Origin: Cardiocondyla obscurior
Taxonomy: Eukaryota > Arthropoda > Insecta > Hymenoptera > Formicidae
Assembly: GCF_019399895.1 (NCBI RefSeq)
Contig: NC_091864.1
Location: forward strand, 10,828,001 to 10,892,000
Direction: 5' to 3'
Length of the DNA: 64,000 bases
A program made the position numbers and the translations under genes. Shown piece by piece: positions 1-12,697 of the stretch (position 1 is its first letter; each line of letters opens with the position of its first letter). Below the pieces are notes generated by a model. That model did no database searches. It saw only the letters and a list, made by a program, of their open reading frames with translations, and was not told the DNA's origin.

Positions 1-4
1 TGAT

Positions 5-1420
5 ATGGCTGACGAGCAACGTAGGCGCCTGTACGAGCCCGCCGCGCGACAGGCGAGCGATAACGCGCAACTACAGCTGATAAATCTACCCGACGTTTGT
101 CTGGAAGCGATTTTGTCTAACCTCTCCTACGATGAGATATCTAAATATAGGATTGTACGATCGCCATTTAGCGTCCAAGTCTTCCTTGCTCTGCCATACG
201 CAACGTGACATTAATTTCGTCTTGTGCTCAGGTCTGCAGACAGTTTGACCAGATCTGCAAAAAGCTGCTCAACCGTGGCTTCATTCTCATGGAGAAGTAT
301 CACGCGCAATGCCTCCGTACTGTCAAAAGCAAGTTACCGAGGAGGGAGTCCGAACGTCGGAGCCATCCTCTCGCGCGTCACTGCGATATCTTGACGGCGA
401 TAGAAACGAGAATTTCTATGTTGTCAATGACGTTCATCAAGTATGTCGATCTCAACGTTTGCTGCTTCATTCCCGGAAAGGTAACGCATTTTTCCCATGA
501 GTTGATTGTCCTTATTAACTTCGAGAATAAATATACATATATTAAAATAATTTTTTATGTCTATCTTAAAAGATAGACGCTTATTTGTATAAATTTAGTG
601 AGCATTGTTTATAAGTTTGTTGCTCTTATTTTACCGTCAGGTAATCGACGAAATCTTTCGTGTTTTACGATTGATTCGAGAAACAAAAACCCCACCCAGA
701 GCACATGAGATACTTCAGGAATTACGAGACATAAGTAGCATGGCTATGGAGCATTTTGATGAGAAGATTCTGCCAGATTTGAAGCACAACATCTGTACAT
801 CCATGGTTGGCACTGTAAACTCATACGACCTACCTAGCGGTGTCATGATTTCTCACAATAGGAATATGAACAACTCCACACTGCCACATTGCAACAATCA
901 TAGTATATCTTGCTCGGAAAAACTTAATCAGAGTTTTAAGAAAATTAACAATTGTACGAAAAAGAACAAAATGTTCTTCACATCAGTAAGAAATCATATG
1001 GCCATTATGAAACGCAGGCTACAGAGACAAGAGAATTTGGTATGGAAGCAAAGTTTAAAATTACATAGGCAGGCAAAAAAAATGCAGGATCAAGATGCAC
1101 AATTGGCCGAAATGAGAAAGCATCTTGAGGAATGGGAGCAAAAAATGGTCGATTTGACCAGCGAGGTGAGCCGAGCTCGAGAGGGCACACAAAATTCCGA
1201 TTCGTTAGAAAATTGTAAGCGAAAAGCTCATATTATTAACACCGACGCACAGACGCTTCAACAAACAAATGAATTACAAGCAAAGAAACGAAAACTCATA
1301 GTTGAGAGGAAAGCATCGAGTGATGCTCAGGATATGAAGTTTAAGAAATTTATGTCGGACTTACTTGCAAAAAATACATTAGATAGTTACTTTGTCGAAG
1401 CGTCGTCATGCCCGCGTTAA
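5..1420 (+). CDS. FBXO28: F-box only protein 28 (FBXO28) homologue
   Basis: Three coding exons: 5-154, 232-480 and 641-1420, joined at GT-AG introns with frame kept (…RI/VCRQFD… and …IPGK/VIDEIF…), giving 392 aa; the vertebrate protein is about 370 aa. The F-box is at residues about 28-50 (LPDVCLEAILSNLSYDEIS). It is followed by the family signature LPRRESERR and by VIDEIFRVLR and QELRDISSMAMEHFDEKI. A charged coiled coil lies at about residues 250-315, then a Lys/Arg-rich tail (KKRKL) that could be a nuclear signal. Family knowledge: FBXO28 is the substrate receptor of an SCF ubiquitin ligase. The ATG at position 5 directly precedes MADEQRRR; the 5' UTR lies off the window edge, so a start further upstream cannot be excluded. 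Confidence 0.93.
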
Positions 1421-1746
1421 CTTGGCTTTTTTTTATATTTCAGAATTTTAGTACGACGATTTTTGCAGATATATTATACTCTTTATATAATACATTTTTC
1501 AACAAAATGGATATCATGATTATAGCATACTCTTAATACATTTTAAAATTATCTAGACGTACGCAAATGATTTTGAAAAATTTTATTTGTACAGTATATT
1601 GTTTTATTATAGGGCTAACACAACATGTATTATTTAATTAGGTTTATAGTGCTTAAGACTTCTTGTTCAAAGTATACATTTAAAAATATTAAATTTATAA
1701 GAGATCGTTTTTCACACTTCACAGATTTTACGACTCATGAATATTA

Positions 1747-1752
1747 AATAAA
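1747..1752 (+). terminator. candidate polyadenylation signal of FBXO28
   Basis: AATAAA about 330 bases past the FBXO28 stop codon, in AT-rich 3' flank. Position and motif only. Confidence 0.45.
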
Positions 1753-2478
1753 GCAGTCTTTCCTAGATATAACAAATTAAGAAACACTTTTCTTTGTAAT
1801 TAACACTCAACTCAATTATACACGAACAAAAATTTAACTTTACTTGTTTGAATATTCAGAAGATAATGAAATCTGGAATAAAAAATTAAATACTTATTGC
1901 ATTATTAAAATAAAGAAGAGATAAAAAGTGCGCATGCATTCGCTAATACAGCGCTTTCTTCATATTTAATCAGAATGCTATATAACGTAATATTTTTACG
2001 TAAAAATATTATTTTAATCTGCATTTAAGAATTTTGAAAAAGAGTAAAGACAATAAACTGCAATAACACACACATTAATGTATAGTTTACTAAAATTATT
2101 GTTAGCAACATTTGCGCGTATGTTTCATTAAGTTAATATTAAAATAATATTTTAATTAACAAAAGTGACTTTAAATAGAAACATTGATTTTATTTATAGC
2201 ATTGTACAATTTCTTTAACATATATATAATTAATTTTATTCTATAGTTATACTATATAATCAATGATACTTGAAAGACTGTAATTCACATTAAACAATGA
2301 TTAACATGTATATGAGTTCAGCATGTTTTATTTCTGTCGGCGACGATGGCGTCGCATTTTGGGATTTCTCGGGAATTAAAGCAAGATTTAAATTTGCCTT
2401 TTAAGTTCTGTTTTTTTAGTGCCGCGTAATAATAGGTTACAAAAATGTACCATTAAATTACGATTTACTGAAAAAATC

Positions 2479-2484
2479 TTTATT
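2479..2484 (-). terminator. candidate polyadenylation signal of BiP
   Basis: TTTATT on the plus strand reads AATAAA on the minus strand, about 740 bases beyond the BiP stop codon. This would give a moderately long 3' UTR. Position and motif only. Confidence 0.4.
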
Positions 2485-3219
2485 CTTGCGTCACCGATAC
2501 ATTCAGTATTGCGATATTGCAATATAACTTCACTCAAACGTAGACACGGCTACATTGTACATGGTACGATGTAACTCGCTTGGCAGTATACGAGTTACAA
2601 AGCCTGCTCGTCTTCACGTATTCGTTCACTCAGGTTTTCAATCACACAAACATACTCACACATATATCTTCAACGCGCTTTGCTCTATTATCATTCGATT
2701 ATTACGCTTAGTGGATAAACATACAAAACAATTCGAAATAAATTAACGACGCAGTGGAGTTCATTATGTTTGTGTCGCGTGGGAGAAAAACGAGCGCAGC
2801 ATTGAGAATGTTAACAATATCAAAGTCAAAATTTGAAAAAGAACGAAAACTCTAGGGAAAATCTACGATTTCTCGTTTTTTTTCAAATCTGAGAACTTGG
2901 TACTACTAGCATTCTCTTGCACTTACCTTAAAATGTACGTAAGACTTATGACGAAGACTTCTATTCCCACTGCACATTTAGCTTCAAACGTCTTCCTTAA
3001 CCTAGTCCTTAAAGTTACAGATAGTGTATGCTACATATTATCTAAGTAAAACTTAGAACCATACAGCCACTTTCAGCTAAACGTACGGCGAGAACATGAT
3101 CTCGCATGTGTACCACGCCCAGCCTCCCTTGTATATCAATATTTCTGTAAAATATTTGCTCGGAAGGCGAGTAATCAGTCTAAGTCGCGAACCGAGATGA
3201 GCGGGTCGCTAATTTGCAG

Positions 3220-5702
3220 TTAAAGTTCGTCTTTGATATCTTCGTCTTCGCCACCAGTGGGTGGAACACCGCCGCCCGCGCCCTGGTACAACTTGGCAAT
3301 AATCGGTTGAACAATATCAGTAAGCTCTTTCTTCTGCTTCTTGTACTCCTCCGGATCAGTGTCTTGATTGTCCTCCAGCCATTTGATTTTCTCTTCAATG
3401 GCTTCCTCCATTGTGGCTTTGTCCGCGTCGCTTATTTTTGAGCCAAGCTTTTCCTTGTCAGCCAATTGATTTTTGAGTGAGTACGCATACGATTCGAGAT
3501 CATTTCGCGCTTCCACGCGTTCCTTTAATTTCTTATCGTCGTCAGCGAACTTCTCCGCGTCTTTAATCATTCGTTCGATGTCATCGGGCGTCAGACGATT
3601 TTGGTCGTTTGTGATGACGATCTTTTCGCGATTGCCAGTGCCTTTGTCTTCAGCCGATACTTGCAGGATACCGTTAGCATCAATTTCGAAAGTAACTTCA
3701 ATCTGCGGTATGCCGCGAGGTGCCGGTGGAATGCCGGTCAAATCAAACTTGCCGAGCAAATGGTTGTCCTTAGTCATGGGACGTTCACCTTCGTATACTT
3801 GAATCGTGACAGTGTGCTGGTTGTCAGATGCCGTAGAGAAGATCTGTGATTTTTTCGTGGGAATAACAGTGTTTCTACAAATAAAAATATATTTTTATTA
3901 CAAAAACTCTTTTTAATCAGACGATAATTTAAATATTTAATAATAAGGTTAAAAATATTTTTCGTATTTACCTTGGAATGAGTTTGGTCATTACACCTCC
4001 AACAGTTTCAATGCCCATGGTAAGAGGATTAACATCGAGAAGTACAATAGCATCGGTATCTTGTTCTCCGGAAAGTACACCAGCTTGTACGGCAGCACCG
4101 TAAGCGACGGCTTCGTCAGGATTGATGCCTCGTGACGGTTCCTTACCACCAAAAAATTCCTTAACCAATTGTTGAACTTTCGGAATTCTAGTTGAACCAC
4201 CAACTAAAACAATCTCGTCCACATCTTTTTTGCTCATGTCTGAGTCTTCCAAGACTTTTTGTACAGGCTTCAAAGTACTACGGAAGAGATCCATGTTCAG
4301 CTCCTCGAATTTGGCACGAGTCAAGGTCTCAGAGAAGTCCTCACCCTCAAAGAACGATTCAATTTCGATTCTGACCTGTAATACATAAAAAAAAAATAGA
4401 TGAAATCAATGAAAAATTACGAATGTATATATATATATATATATATATAATTATATATATAGTATATATATAATTAACTGATAAGGAAACATTTCAAAAA
4501 TAGAAATAACGGTATCGCAAATAAATAAAAATAATTAAACATCTACATACCTGATGACTAGCACTGAGTGCTCGTTTGGCCTTTTCGACTTCGCGACGCA
4601 GTTTTTGCACAGCTCGGTTGTCTTTGCGGATGTCTTTGCCTTTCTTTTTCTTATACAGCTTGATAAAGTGGTCCATCACGCGCTGATCGAAATCTTCGCC
4701 ACCCAAATGAGTGTCGCCATTAGTAGCAACGACTTCAAACACACCGTTGTCAATGGTGAGCAAGCTGACGTCGAAGGTGCCACCGCCCAGATCGAACACC
4801 AATACGTTTTTCTCGCCGTCTTTCTTATCCAAACCGTACGCGATCGCAGCGGCAGTCGGTTCATTGATGATCCTCATTACGACCAAACCAGATATTGTTC
4901 CAGCATCTTTCGTAGCCTGTATAAAACATCAGAAATTAATTTTAAAATATCAAATAAATTAATAAATAAGCAATAAAGCCTATAATTTTTCAAGTTAAAA
5001 TTAAGACTAACACTAAGATGTCAATCTTATTCGCAATTCTTACCTGTCTTTGTGCGTCATTGAAGTAAGCCGGTACAGTGACTACCGCATGAGTAACTTT
5101 TTTGCCAAGATAGGCTTCAGCCGTCTCTTTCATCTTGCCCAGAACCATGGCTGAAATTTCCTCAGGTGCGAAAACCTTCTCACCTTGGCTGGTTTCGACC
5201 TTAATATGTGGCTTGTTATTCTTCTCAATTACTGGGAATGGGAAGAACTTTACATCGTGTTGCACAGTGGGATCTGACCACTCGCGACCGATCAGACGTT
5301 TTGCGTCAAACACGGTATTTTCTGGATTCGTCGTCAGTTGATTTTTGGCGGCGTCGCCGATAAGACGCTCGCCGTCGCTGGTGAAGGCTACGTAGGACGG
5401 TGTGATTCGATTACCCTGATCGTTGGCGATGATCTCTACGCGACCATTCTTATAAACTCCGACACTAAAAATGAAACATGAGATTTTATTATTTCGTAAA
5501 ATAAAAATATAAAATAAATTATATCTCAATAAAAAATTTTTTAATAACTCATTACAGTAATAATGTATACGCACCAGGAGTAAGTTGTTCCCAAATCAAT
5601 TCCTATTACGGTACCAATATCTTCTTTCTCCTTGTCCTCCTTTGCATTTGTGGTGACTAACAACAGTCCCACTACTAACAGCACTGTGATTATTGCCTTC
5701 AT
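3220..5702 (-). CDS. Hsc70-3: ER chaperone BiP / GRP78 (Hsp70 family)
   Basis: Five coding exons on the minus strand: 5702-5575, 5464-5044, 4916-4551, 4375-3972 and 3874-3220. All have GT-AG introns and intact phase, giving 657 aa, the usual BiP length. Residues 1-20 form a hydrophobic signal peptide. The ATPase domain starts IDLGTTYS (about 35-42) and contains VFDLGGGTFDVS and IVLVGGSTRIPK. The interdomain segment reads VLLDVNPLTMGIE, and the substrate domain includes PRGIPQIEVTFEID. The protein ends KDEL, the ER-retrieval signal. Family knowledge: BiP folds proteins in the ER lumen and holds the stress sensors inactive. A 5' UTR intron is indicated by an acceptor at 5739-5738, with the UTR resuming at 5737. 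The start at 5702 is fixed by the signal peptide. Confidence 0.98.
4426..4473. repeat. (TA)n microsatellite in a BiP intron
   Basis: Nearly pure TA dinucleotides interrupted twice by other bases, inside the intron between the third and fourth BiP coding exons. Confidence 0.9.
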
Positions 5703-6505
5703 GTTGTATGCTGTAATATGCCTTGTACAAGTTACACCTGAAATATGAACAACCACAGAATTAATACTTTAATAAAAGTTAAATTTAAAATATAAATTTA
5801 TTATTGCGAAAATATATTAAACGTTTAGCTTAACGTATATCTTTATATTGCGTATATATTACTATTATTATCATTATCTTTTAGGTATTAACTAATTATT
5901 CAGTCTTTATTTATACTAAAAAAAAAATCTTTAATAAAGTTTCTCATAATAAATCAGATTTAAATAATCCAAGAGAAACCAGCTTTTACAAGTCGCGAAG
6001 AAACAGAGTCTCGGCTCGATTAGCAAAGGCACACGTCATCTTCGCGATAAGATGATTTTCAGAAGCCTCGCCGCGGGAACACGAGATCGATCAATCATCG
6101 TGGCCGTTAACAAATTAACGGACATTTTTAACGTCACGCGAGGACGCAAAGTGCGCTCTTAAGCTCGGCCGAAGGTTCGAGCAAGTCAAACGTGGCAGAT
6201 GATTCTTACCGCGATTGTGTTGAAAGGAAAAAAAAAAAAAGAAAGAAAAAAGAAAAAAAAAGAAAAATACCGCGTCGGCCGTTGAAATAAAACGCAAAAA
6301 TACGGCACAAAATCGTGGCACGGCGACGAGTGACAGCTTCCGGGTCGGCGATGTGGAACGTTTGAGATTTAGAGCGGCGAAAATTCTTGGGATTACCTCC
6401 CTTTGCGGTCGCGCTTGAAAGAGCCTCGGTGCCGCGAACTGCGGCAGACGGGCCATCATAAAATCGCAGACTTAGTAAACGCGCTTGACGCGCGGATTCA
6501 CTCAC

Positions 6506-6598
6506 CAGCTGGCTGCGTGGCTCGGCTTCGTAAAACGTTCCTCGTGTAACACCCGTAGAATCTCACGTTTTTCCTCGGTGAACGGTAAAGCAACGACT
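6506..6598 (-). other. predicted non-coding first exon of BiP
   Basis: A strong minus-strand donor (CAGCTG/GTGAGT, cut after 6506) faces the acceptor at 5739-5738 just before the BiP ATG. An insect-type initiator TCAGTC sits at 6600-6595, about 30 bases downstream of a TATA-like TTAATATC (6633-6626). Together these suggest a leader exon of about 93 bases and a 5' UTR intron of about 770 bases. This is inferred from motifs only. Confidence 0.5.
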
Positions 6599-6647
6599 GA
6601 CATCGGCACCGTGCTCGACGGCCGGGATATTAACGGGAGTGCTACGT

Positions 6648-6666
6648 CGTGGCCGGTACCGATTGG
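6648..6666 (-). promoter_or_regulatory. ER stress response element (ERSE) of BiP
   Basis: On the minus strand the 19 bases match CCAAT-N9-CCACG exactly (plus strand CGTGG at 6648-6652, ATTGG at 6662-6666). Established knowledge: this is the ERSE bound by NF-Y with ATF6/XBP1 in BiP promoters. It lies 15-20 bases upstream of the TATA-like element and about 50-70 bases upstream of the predicted start site, in the orientation of BiP transcription. Confidence 0.7.
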
Positions 6667-6738
6667 CAGACAGCGCGGACGCCACGACGGAAAGTGGAGG
6701 CGTCAATTCGTCGATGTATATACAGTTGGCCGCGCCCG

Positions 6739-6752
6739 ATTGGCCCACGTCA
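6739..6752 (-). promoter_or_regulatory. ERSE-II / UPRE-type site upstream of BiP
   Basis: The plus strand reads ATTGG-C-CCACG (6739-6749), the ERSE-II pattern, continuing to CCACGTCA (6745-6752). The minus strand therefore carries TGACGTGG, the ATF6/XBP1 core. It lies about 145 bases upstream of the predicted BiP start. A TATATA run at 6717-6722 lies between it and the ERSE and could be an alternative TATA box. Confidence 0.6.
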
Positions 6753-8103
6753 TTGCTGTCTACCCTAGAAGGTGCCGCGCGCCTCCGCGATTCGCCGCCG
6801 ACCGATTAGATACGGCGAGTGGAACACGTGGAACACCGTCGTCGCGAAGGCGTCATGAACGCGAACAAGATGTATGCACCGCTCACAATGTTTAGAGTAT
6901 CACGTATCGTATCAAGATAAAGCACGATTATTTTTTCACACTACGAACAAAGTTGCATCGACGTCGCGTCGGCATTAACGTTGACGCATCACCATAATAT
7001 AGTTGGCACGTACAACAATAATAAATACAAACAATAATAAAAATATTTAAAAAAATTAAAATAGATATGTGATTCATTTTTCTGCGCGATTATATTTTAT
7101 AAGTTGCATCATGCAGTTTTGCAGGAATGTAGAAAATTGCCGAAAATCTCAATGTAAAGATCTAAATTCGATTTTTTTTATCTGTGTATTTGATATTTAA
7201 TAATGATAACATTAGGTTTTTCAGAATCGTGTTAAGATGTGATTTAATTATACAAAAAGAATAATTTGATTCATGATTTAATATAAATTAAAATATTTAA
7301 AAATAATATCAAATATACATATTTTTAATAACATTTTTTTAAATAATTTAAAATACAGAATATACTATATCAACAATATTTTAATATAACTACAATTTTC
7401 AAATAAAAGTATAAATGTTAAACTCATACCACGATGTACTTGGTTATTTTCCCTCCTAATAATAATATAGAAAAATATAATTGTAAAGATATTTCTAAAA
7501 ATGTATATAAGTATTTCAATCAAAATTTTATTTTAAAATATTAAGATAATAATCTTGTTCGATCTTCTATCTATGGCAATTAATTATCCACTTATCTATG
7601 CCATTCTTAATTTACAGCGTCTCAAAATTTATTTATACAAAATCGTGCAAGATTTTTACAATGTTTCAGATGTGAAAAATGGACAGTGATAAGTGGAACA
7701 CATCTCGTCGTTCCAACTGAGTTTGCATGCACCGTAGCACCGTTTACTCTAACGGTACCCGCCCGTTATCTTCAGGTAAAGAGTTAAATGGAACGCCTGT
7801 TACGCATCGTGCTACGTCATTATTTTATCGGCGTCCTTACGCAGATACAAATTCACATGTGAGTGACGAAACATGACATCATCGTTGAATCCAAATTTTA
7901 AATACTGAACAGAGTTTATGCGTTGCTCTAATATTCACGATAAAAACAAATGTAAGATAAAATTAAAATAAACAGCCTACGTAGTCTGGCAAAAAATGCT
8001 GGGCGTTATTTAAAACCTAATTATTAAGTTTCTCCCCCTTTCTTACTAATATTTAATTACAAAGTCAATTAAACAATTTGTTTTCGCATTTTAGGTTTTC
8101 CGA
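6753..8103. other. spacer between the BiP promoter and the ALAD 3' end
   Basis: The part nearest BiP (6753-6890) is CpG-rich promoter sequence. From about 6900 it is AT-rich without recognisable coding content. A GC-richer island at about 7685-7860 is unexplained. A minus-strand AATAAA (plus TTTATT, 7629-7634) could end ALAD transcripts. Confidence 0.55.
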
Positions 8104-9713
8104 TTATAACTTACTTTTTGGATGTAGCATGTCCAAAATTAATGGCGTAAAGTACGTTACGATACAATCAGCACCAGCTCTTCTCATAGAGAGCAATATT
8201 TCATTGAGTACATTTTCTAAGTTGATCGCACCGTTTTGAGCGCCGTGATATAGCATAGCGTATTCTCCTGATACTTGATACACAAATATAGGATATTCAG
8301 GATGCGCGTCCTTCGTATGTCGCACTACGTCTAAATAAGGTAATCCCGGTTTCACCATTAACATATCCGCACCTTCATGGACATCTCTTGCCTGGGAAAA
8401 TAAGTATTTCGTATATTATACATATGTAAATAATTAAAATATTAATTTTATTCACTTTATAAACGCACAGCCAGATCCAAACTCGTCAGTATAATTTAAA
8501 TATAATTTTATAAAATAAAATTATGATTATAAACTCTTATTTAATATTTTTCAGGAAATAACAGTACGAACACTAACATAAATAAAAAAAAAGAAATTAA
8601 TAAATAAAACTTACAGCAGCTCTAGCTGCTAATCCGTTACTACCAGGGGGCAACTGGTAGCATTTGCGATCACCAAACTTCGGTGCAGATTGCGACGCGT
8701 CTCGAAAAGGCCCGTAAAGTCCAGATGCAAACTTTACAGCATATGACAAAACGGCCACTTTATTTGAAAGCCCGGCAGCGGCTAAGCCTTGCTTTATTGC
8801 ACTTACTCTACCATCCATCATATCAGATGGTGCAACGATATGCGCACCTGTAATACATAATAAACATTCTCAAATAAATCTCACATAAATCTATCTTCGG
8901 CATAATTTTTAATGTATAATTTTATACCAGTTTTTGCATATGATACAGCAACTTCAGCAATTCGCTGGATACTGCTTGGATTATTTATGCTGCCGTCGTT
9001 ATTGAGAATACCACAGTGGCCATGATCCGTATATGCGCATAAACACACATCGCACGCAATTAATAAGTTAGGAAATTTTTCTCGTAACAGAGGTATAGCC
9101 CGAATAACAGGATTATTTGCACTGTCAGCATTGCTTCCAATCTCGTCCTAAAAAAAAATTGATTAACATTAAATAATTATTTTTAAAATATTGTAACATA
9201 AAATACATATGATTTACGATAAAAAAAGAGCAATATATTTTATAATATAATTTGATAATGGTACTTTATAAATAGTACCTTCTCCAGATGTTGTGATACA
9301 CCAAATAACAAAATAGACTGCAAACCTTTTGCAACCAGAGGTTGCAACAGTTTTTCTAATTGATTAATTCCATAACGGCATACACCAGGCATGCTGTTAA
9401 TGGGATCTTTAGCATTTTGCTCGTCCCTAAAATTATTAAAAAATTTGATTTGTATAGTATTATGACCAGACCAAAATATAAACTTGTATAAATAAATAAA
9501 TAAATAAGTATGGAATTATAAATGTATCAATACTAAGTAAGGACACAGGTAAACTTATATATTAGAGTGAAATTACTATACTTACGACACAAATATCGGA
9601 TACATAAGATTATTAACAGTAATCTCAACATTTGGTGACTGCCATTCTCGTAAGACTGGATGAAAAATCCCACTGTGAAGAGTATGTTTGGCTGGCACTG
9701 CTGTCATTTTCAT
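8104..9713 (-). CDS. Alad: delta-aminolevulinic acid dehydratase (porphobilinogen synthase)
   Basis: Five coding exons on the minus strand: 9713-9586, 9426-9279, 9147-8928, 8847-8615 and 8391-8104. Phases match throughout, giving 338 aa; family members are about 330 aa. The enzyme condenses two 5-aminolevulinates into porphobilinogen, the second step of haem synthesis, in the cytosol. The zinc site is intact as CDVCLC and HGHCG (Cys127, 129, 137). Both active-site lysines are present: Lys204 in SYAVKFAS and Lys257 in LMVKPG. Other hallmarks are APSDMMDGR and GPFRDA. An in-frame TAG a few codons upstream supports the start; a second ATG two codons in is possible. The upstream flank is shared with NOC4L, transcribed the other way. 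Confidence 0.97.
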
Positions 9714-10576
9714 TGTTCTCCAGATGTTCACCTGTTTCTGGACTTCTAGTGTCTACTTTTATCGCGTGATAAATACAATATCACTTGAATTTAATCAACC
9801 TAATTCAGATAACAATAAACATATATGTTAGTTCAAGTAAAATTAATAATTAAATGTAAATATATAGGTAACAATACATCAATTATATAAAATAATAAGG
9901 TGATTACATAAAGTAATAAACCTAAGAAATTAACAACACACGTAATTCTTCTTTTACAAACAAATAATTATTGAAAATCGTCAATTGATCGTAAGTAAAG
10001 TTGATCATTCAAAAACTAACCGACGATGAACGGTGATGCGCTGATAATGTGTATTTTACATCGCGAAAACGTGACGTAACAGAATTAACATGCAGAATAT
10101 CAAGTGTGCATGATATAAACATATCTCGCGATATTACCAAGAGCTCTTACATTTCTTACCGCAGAAAAAGTGCACGAGCTAAATATAAAGATAATCACTT
10201 TCGTGATTAGAAACAGAGAATTCCGGGTGCTCCTTTGTGAGCATGAAGACCGTATTTCGCGTGCTCCGATATCCGTCAATGTTTGTGAGTGCCGTGACGT
10301 GAAGGAATTAAAAAGCCACGAGTCTGGCGCGGAGCAATTTAACTCGAATTTAACCTCAAAGCGACCTAACCCAACGTAACCTAGCTCGGACGGGGCCAGA
10401 CCGTGGCGATTTTTTACGGCCGCCTTTATGTCGGAGACGCGTGACACCCCGTGAAGGGCAGCGGCGCCGGAACCAGCTGTCCACACCGTCGAAGCGTCCA
10501 CGAGTACCCGCGGCCAACAGCGTAAGTCCAGCGAAGTCGCCCGGGCGTGGAAAGAGCGGCGAAGTCAGACCGGACG
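9714..10576. promoter_or_regulatory. divergent promoter region of ALAD and NOC4L
   Basis: About 860 bases separate the two start codons. The half near ALAD is AT-rich and may hold a 5' UTR intron. From about 10240 the DNA becomes CpG-rich. A run at 10355-10385 has CCTAACCC and AACCTAGC motifs of the kind often seen in insect promoters. Open frames in the GC-rich part have no protein-like content. Confidence 0.5.
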
Positions 10577-12697
10577 ATGACGGACGCGTCGAATTTACCG
10601 GGCCAGCGGGCGACGTCGCGGATGCTGCGCCAGCGTGCTCAAGAGTTCCTGGCTTCGCGGAAGCACGCGAACAACCTGTTGGACATAATGGGGTACTGGG
10701 ATGTAAGTAGATCCCTGGGAACTATGTTCCTCTGTGTAAACGTAATTCATAACTCGCATCTTGGTGCACGAAGGGATACTTGATGAACTTTATTTTCTTT
10801 GCAGGAATCCACCTGTTCGTGCCTGTTGACGATAGAAATGATATTTATGGAAGTTCTAAGGCGCGGCGACATGTACATGGAGTGTTCGATATCTCTTACT
10901 ATTTCGGGTGAGAATGAGCAAACCTTGCGGGTTTGATAGATTTCTTATGATGGTTGTTAGACAAAGAATAGTGTTAAGATTTTCTTGTGCTTTTTCTTTT
11001 TATTCTTTTTGAGACTTTATTGTAGATTTTATTTAAAAAAATTATAATCTGTATTGTAGAGAGATAGAAAGAATGAACTGTTGCACATATTTTATGTTAC
11101 ACTACATAGATCTGTAAGTGAAATATATATAAAAATTTGTATTTTAATACCTTGAAATAGAACCTAGCCCGGAAATTCGTTACACTACCTGGTTGAGAGA
11201 ATGCTACGAGGAAGTCTGGAAAAAAATAATAGCATCTATGGAAAAAAATAAGTCATCTATTCAACTACAAGCTTTGACCACTGCAATGAAGTTGATAGCA
11301 GAAGAAGGTAAAGCGGCGATAGAACCGCGCGACAACCCGGGATATCATTTTCCTCTGCATCGTTGGAAACTCATTCTTATGACTCTACTTTCACCTGAAA
11401 AAGATAATACTAATTTAATATTAAGATTTCAAGAGATCACCGGATATCCCGATGTTTTGTATTATACGTGGAGATGCCTGCCGTCTTTGACTCCAAAAAG
11501 GCAACCACCGGAAATTTATATTAAAAATCTCTTGGAGCTTATAGATAAAATATCACTGCCAAATGAAGAAGAAGGTATGTTTTCTTTTTTTTTAATTAAA
11601 ATTATTTTTGAATTATAAATAATTTATATAAATTTTTTTAGCATCTAAAATGTTGGACAATAAAGAACTTTTATGTGGGCCACAAGGTATTAATACACAA
11701 TATACATTATCACTGTTCTCATTTTTATATAATATGATGTATTGTATACTTTAAATTTTTTTTCACAGAAGCTGCATTTACGTGGGATCAATCAACCGTT
11801 AAACGTGCATTAAACAAAGTCTGGGCCTGCGTTATGCACTGGGAATTAACGCCGCAATTACATAAACAGCTGCTGATAGTTTTGTTGGAAAGAGTCATAT
11901 CGCATTTAGAGAAACCAATTCTGCTAACTGACTTTTTGATGGACTCTCTAGACGTGGATGGTCCCGTCGGTGTACTCGCGTTGCAAGGCGTATTCATACT
12001 TGTCACTAAACATAACTTAGAATATCCAAACATTTTCACCAAATTGTATTCAATGTTCGAGCCTGAAATTTTTCACACGAAGTACAAAGCTCGTCTGTTC
12101 TACTTGGCCGATCTGTTTCTCAGCTCGACGTAAGTGTTTTACATTTTTTATCGTACGATATTGCATACAATTATTTGAAAACTAAAAATACTTTTCAGAC
12201 ATCTGCCGGAAGCATTAGTAGCAGCGTTTGCGAAGCGACTCGCTCGTTTAACGTTAGTCGCACCGCCGGAAGATATCCTTATAATCTTGTTTTTCGTGGG
12301 CAACTTATTACTTCGGCATCCGGGACTGAAAAGGCTGATAGATCACCCGCAGGGAGGCGAGGCTCCCTCAAACGCGAGCACCGGAGCAGGCGATCCGTTT
12401 CTCATGGAAGAACGTGACCCATTACTGAGTAATGCGTTGCTCAGCAGCCTCTGGGAGATCCGAGCGTTACAGTGGCATATTTTACCTAGTATCGCCAGCG
12501 CTGCGCAATTTATTCGCGAGCCATTACCTTCGGTTGAATACGACATGGCATCGGCATTAGAACGTACTAGTGGCCATCTTTTCGAGAGCGAACTTAAGAA
12601 CAAAGTCAAGGACATCATGTTAACGTTTGAGAGACCAAATTCTATGGCGCTGCCAAAAGGAGAGAAGTTACTGCAATACTGGCAGCTGACACATTGA
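10577..12697 (+). CDS. Noc4: nucleolar complex protein 4 homologue (NOC4L)
   Basis: Six coding exons: 10577-10702, 10805-10907, 11161-11574, 11642-11686, 11769-12129 and 12199-12697. All phases match, giving 515 aa, the same as vertebrate NOC4L. The C-terminal CBF/Mak21 domain is clear: TWDQSTVKRALNKVW, then VMHWELTPQLHKQLLIVL, KPILLTDFLMDSLDV and LALQGVF. Near the C-terminus DPLLSNALLSSLWEI is also typical. Family knowledge: Noc4 pairs with Nop14 in the nucleolus and is needed for 40S subunit maturation and export. The fourth exon is only 45 bases. ATG at 10577 is the first in-frame methionine; upstream codons in the same frame use no ATG. Confidence 0.95.

Larger units (their letters stand above)
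1421..3219. other. convergent 3' flanks of FBXO28 and BiP
   Basis: AT-rich spacer between two convergent genes. It holds the presumed 3' UTRs and a polyadenylation signal for each strand. No open frame with recognisable protein content, no tRNA-like fold and no repeat was seen. Confidence 0.7.

Noticed and set aside
10100..10501. 133-codon minus-strand frame in the ALAD/NOC4L promoter
   Set aside because: No protein-like features. It lies in the divergent promoter and crosses a CpG-rich boundary.
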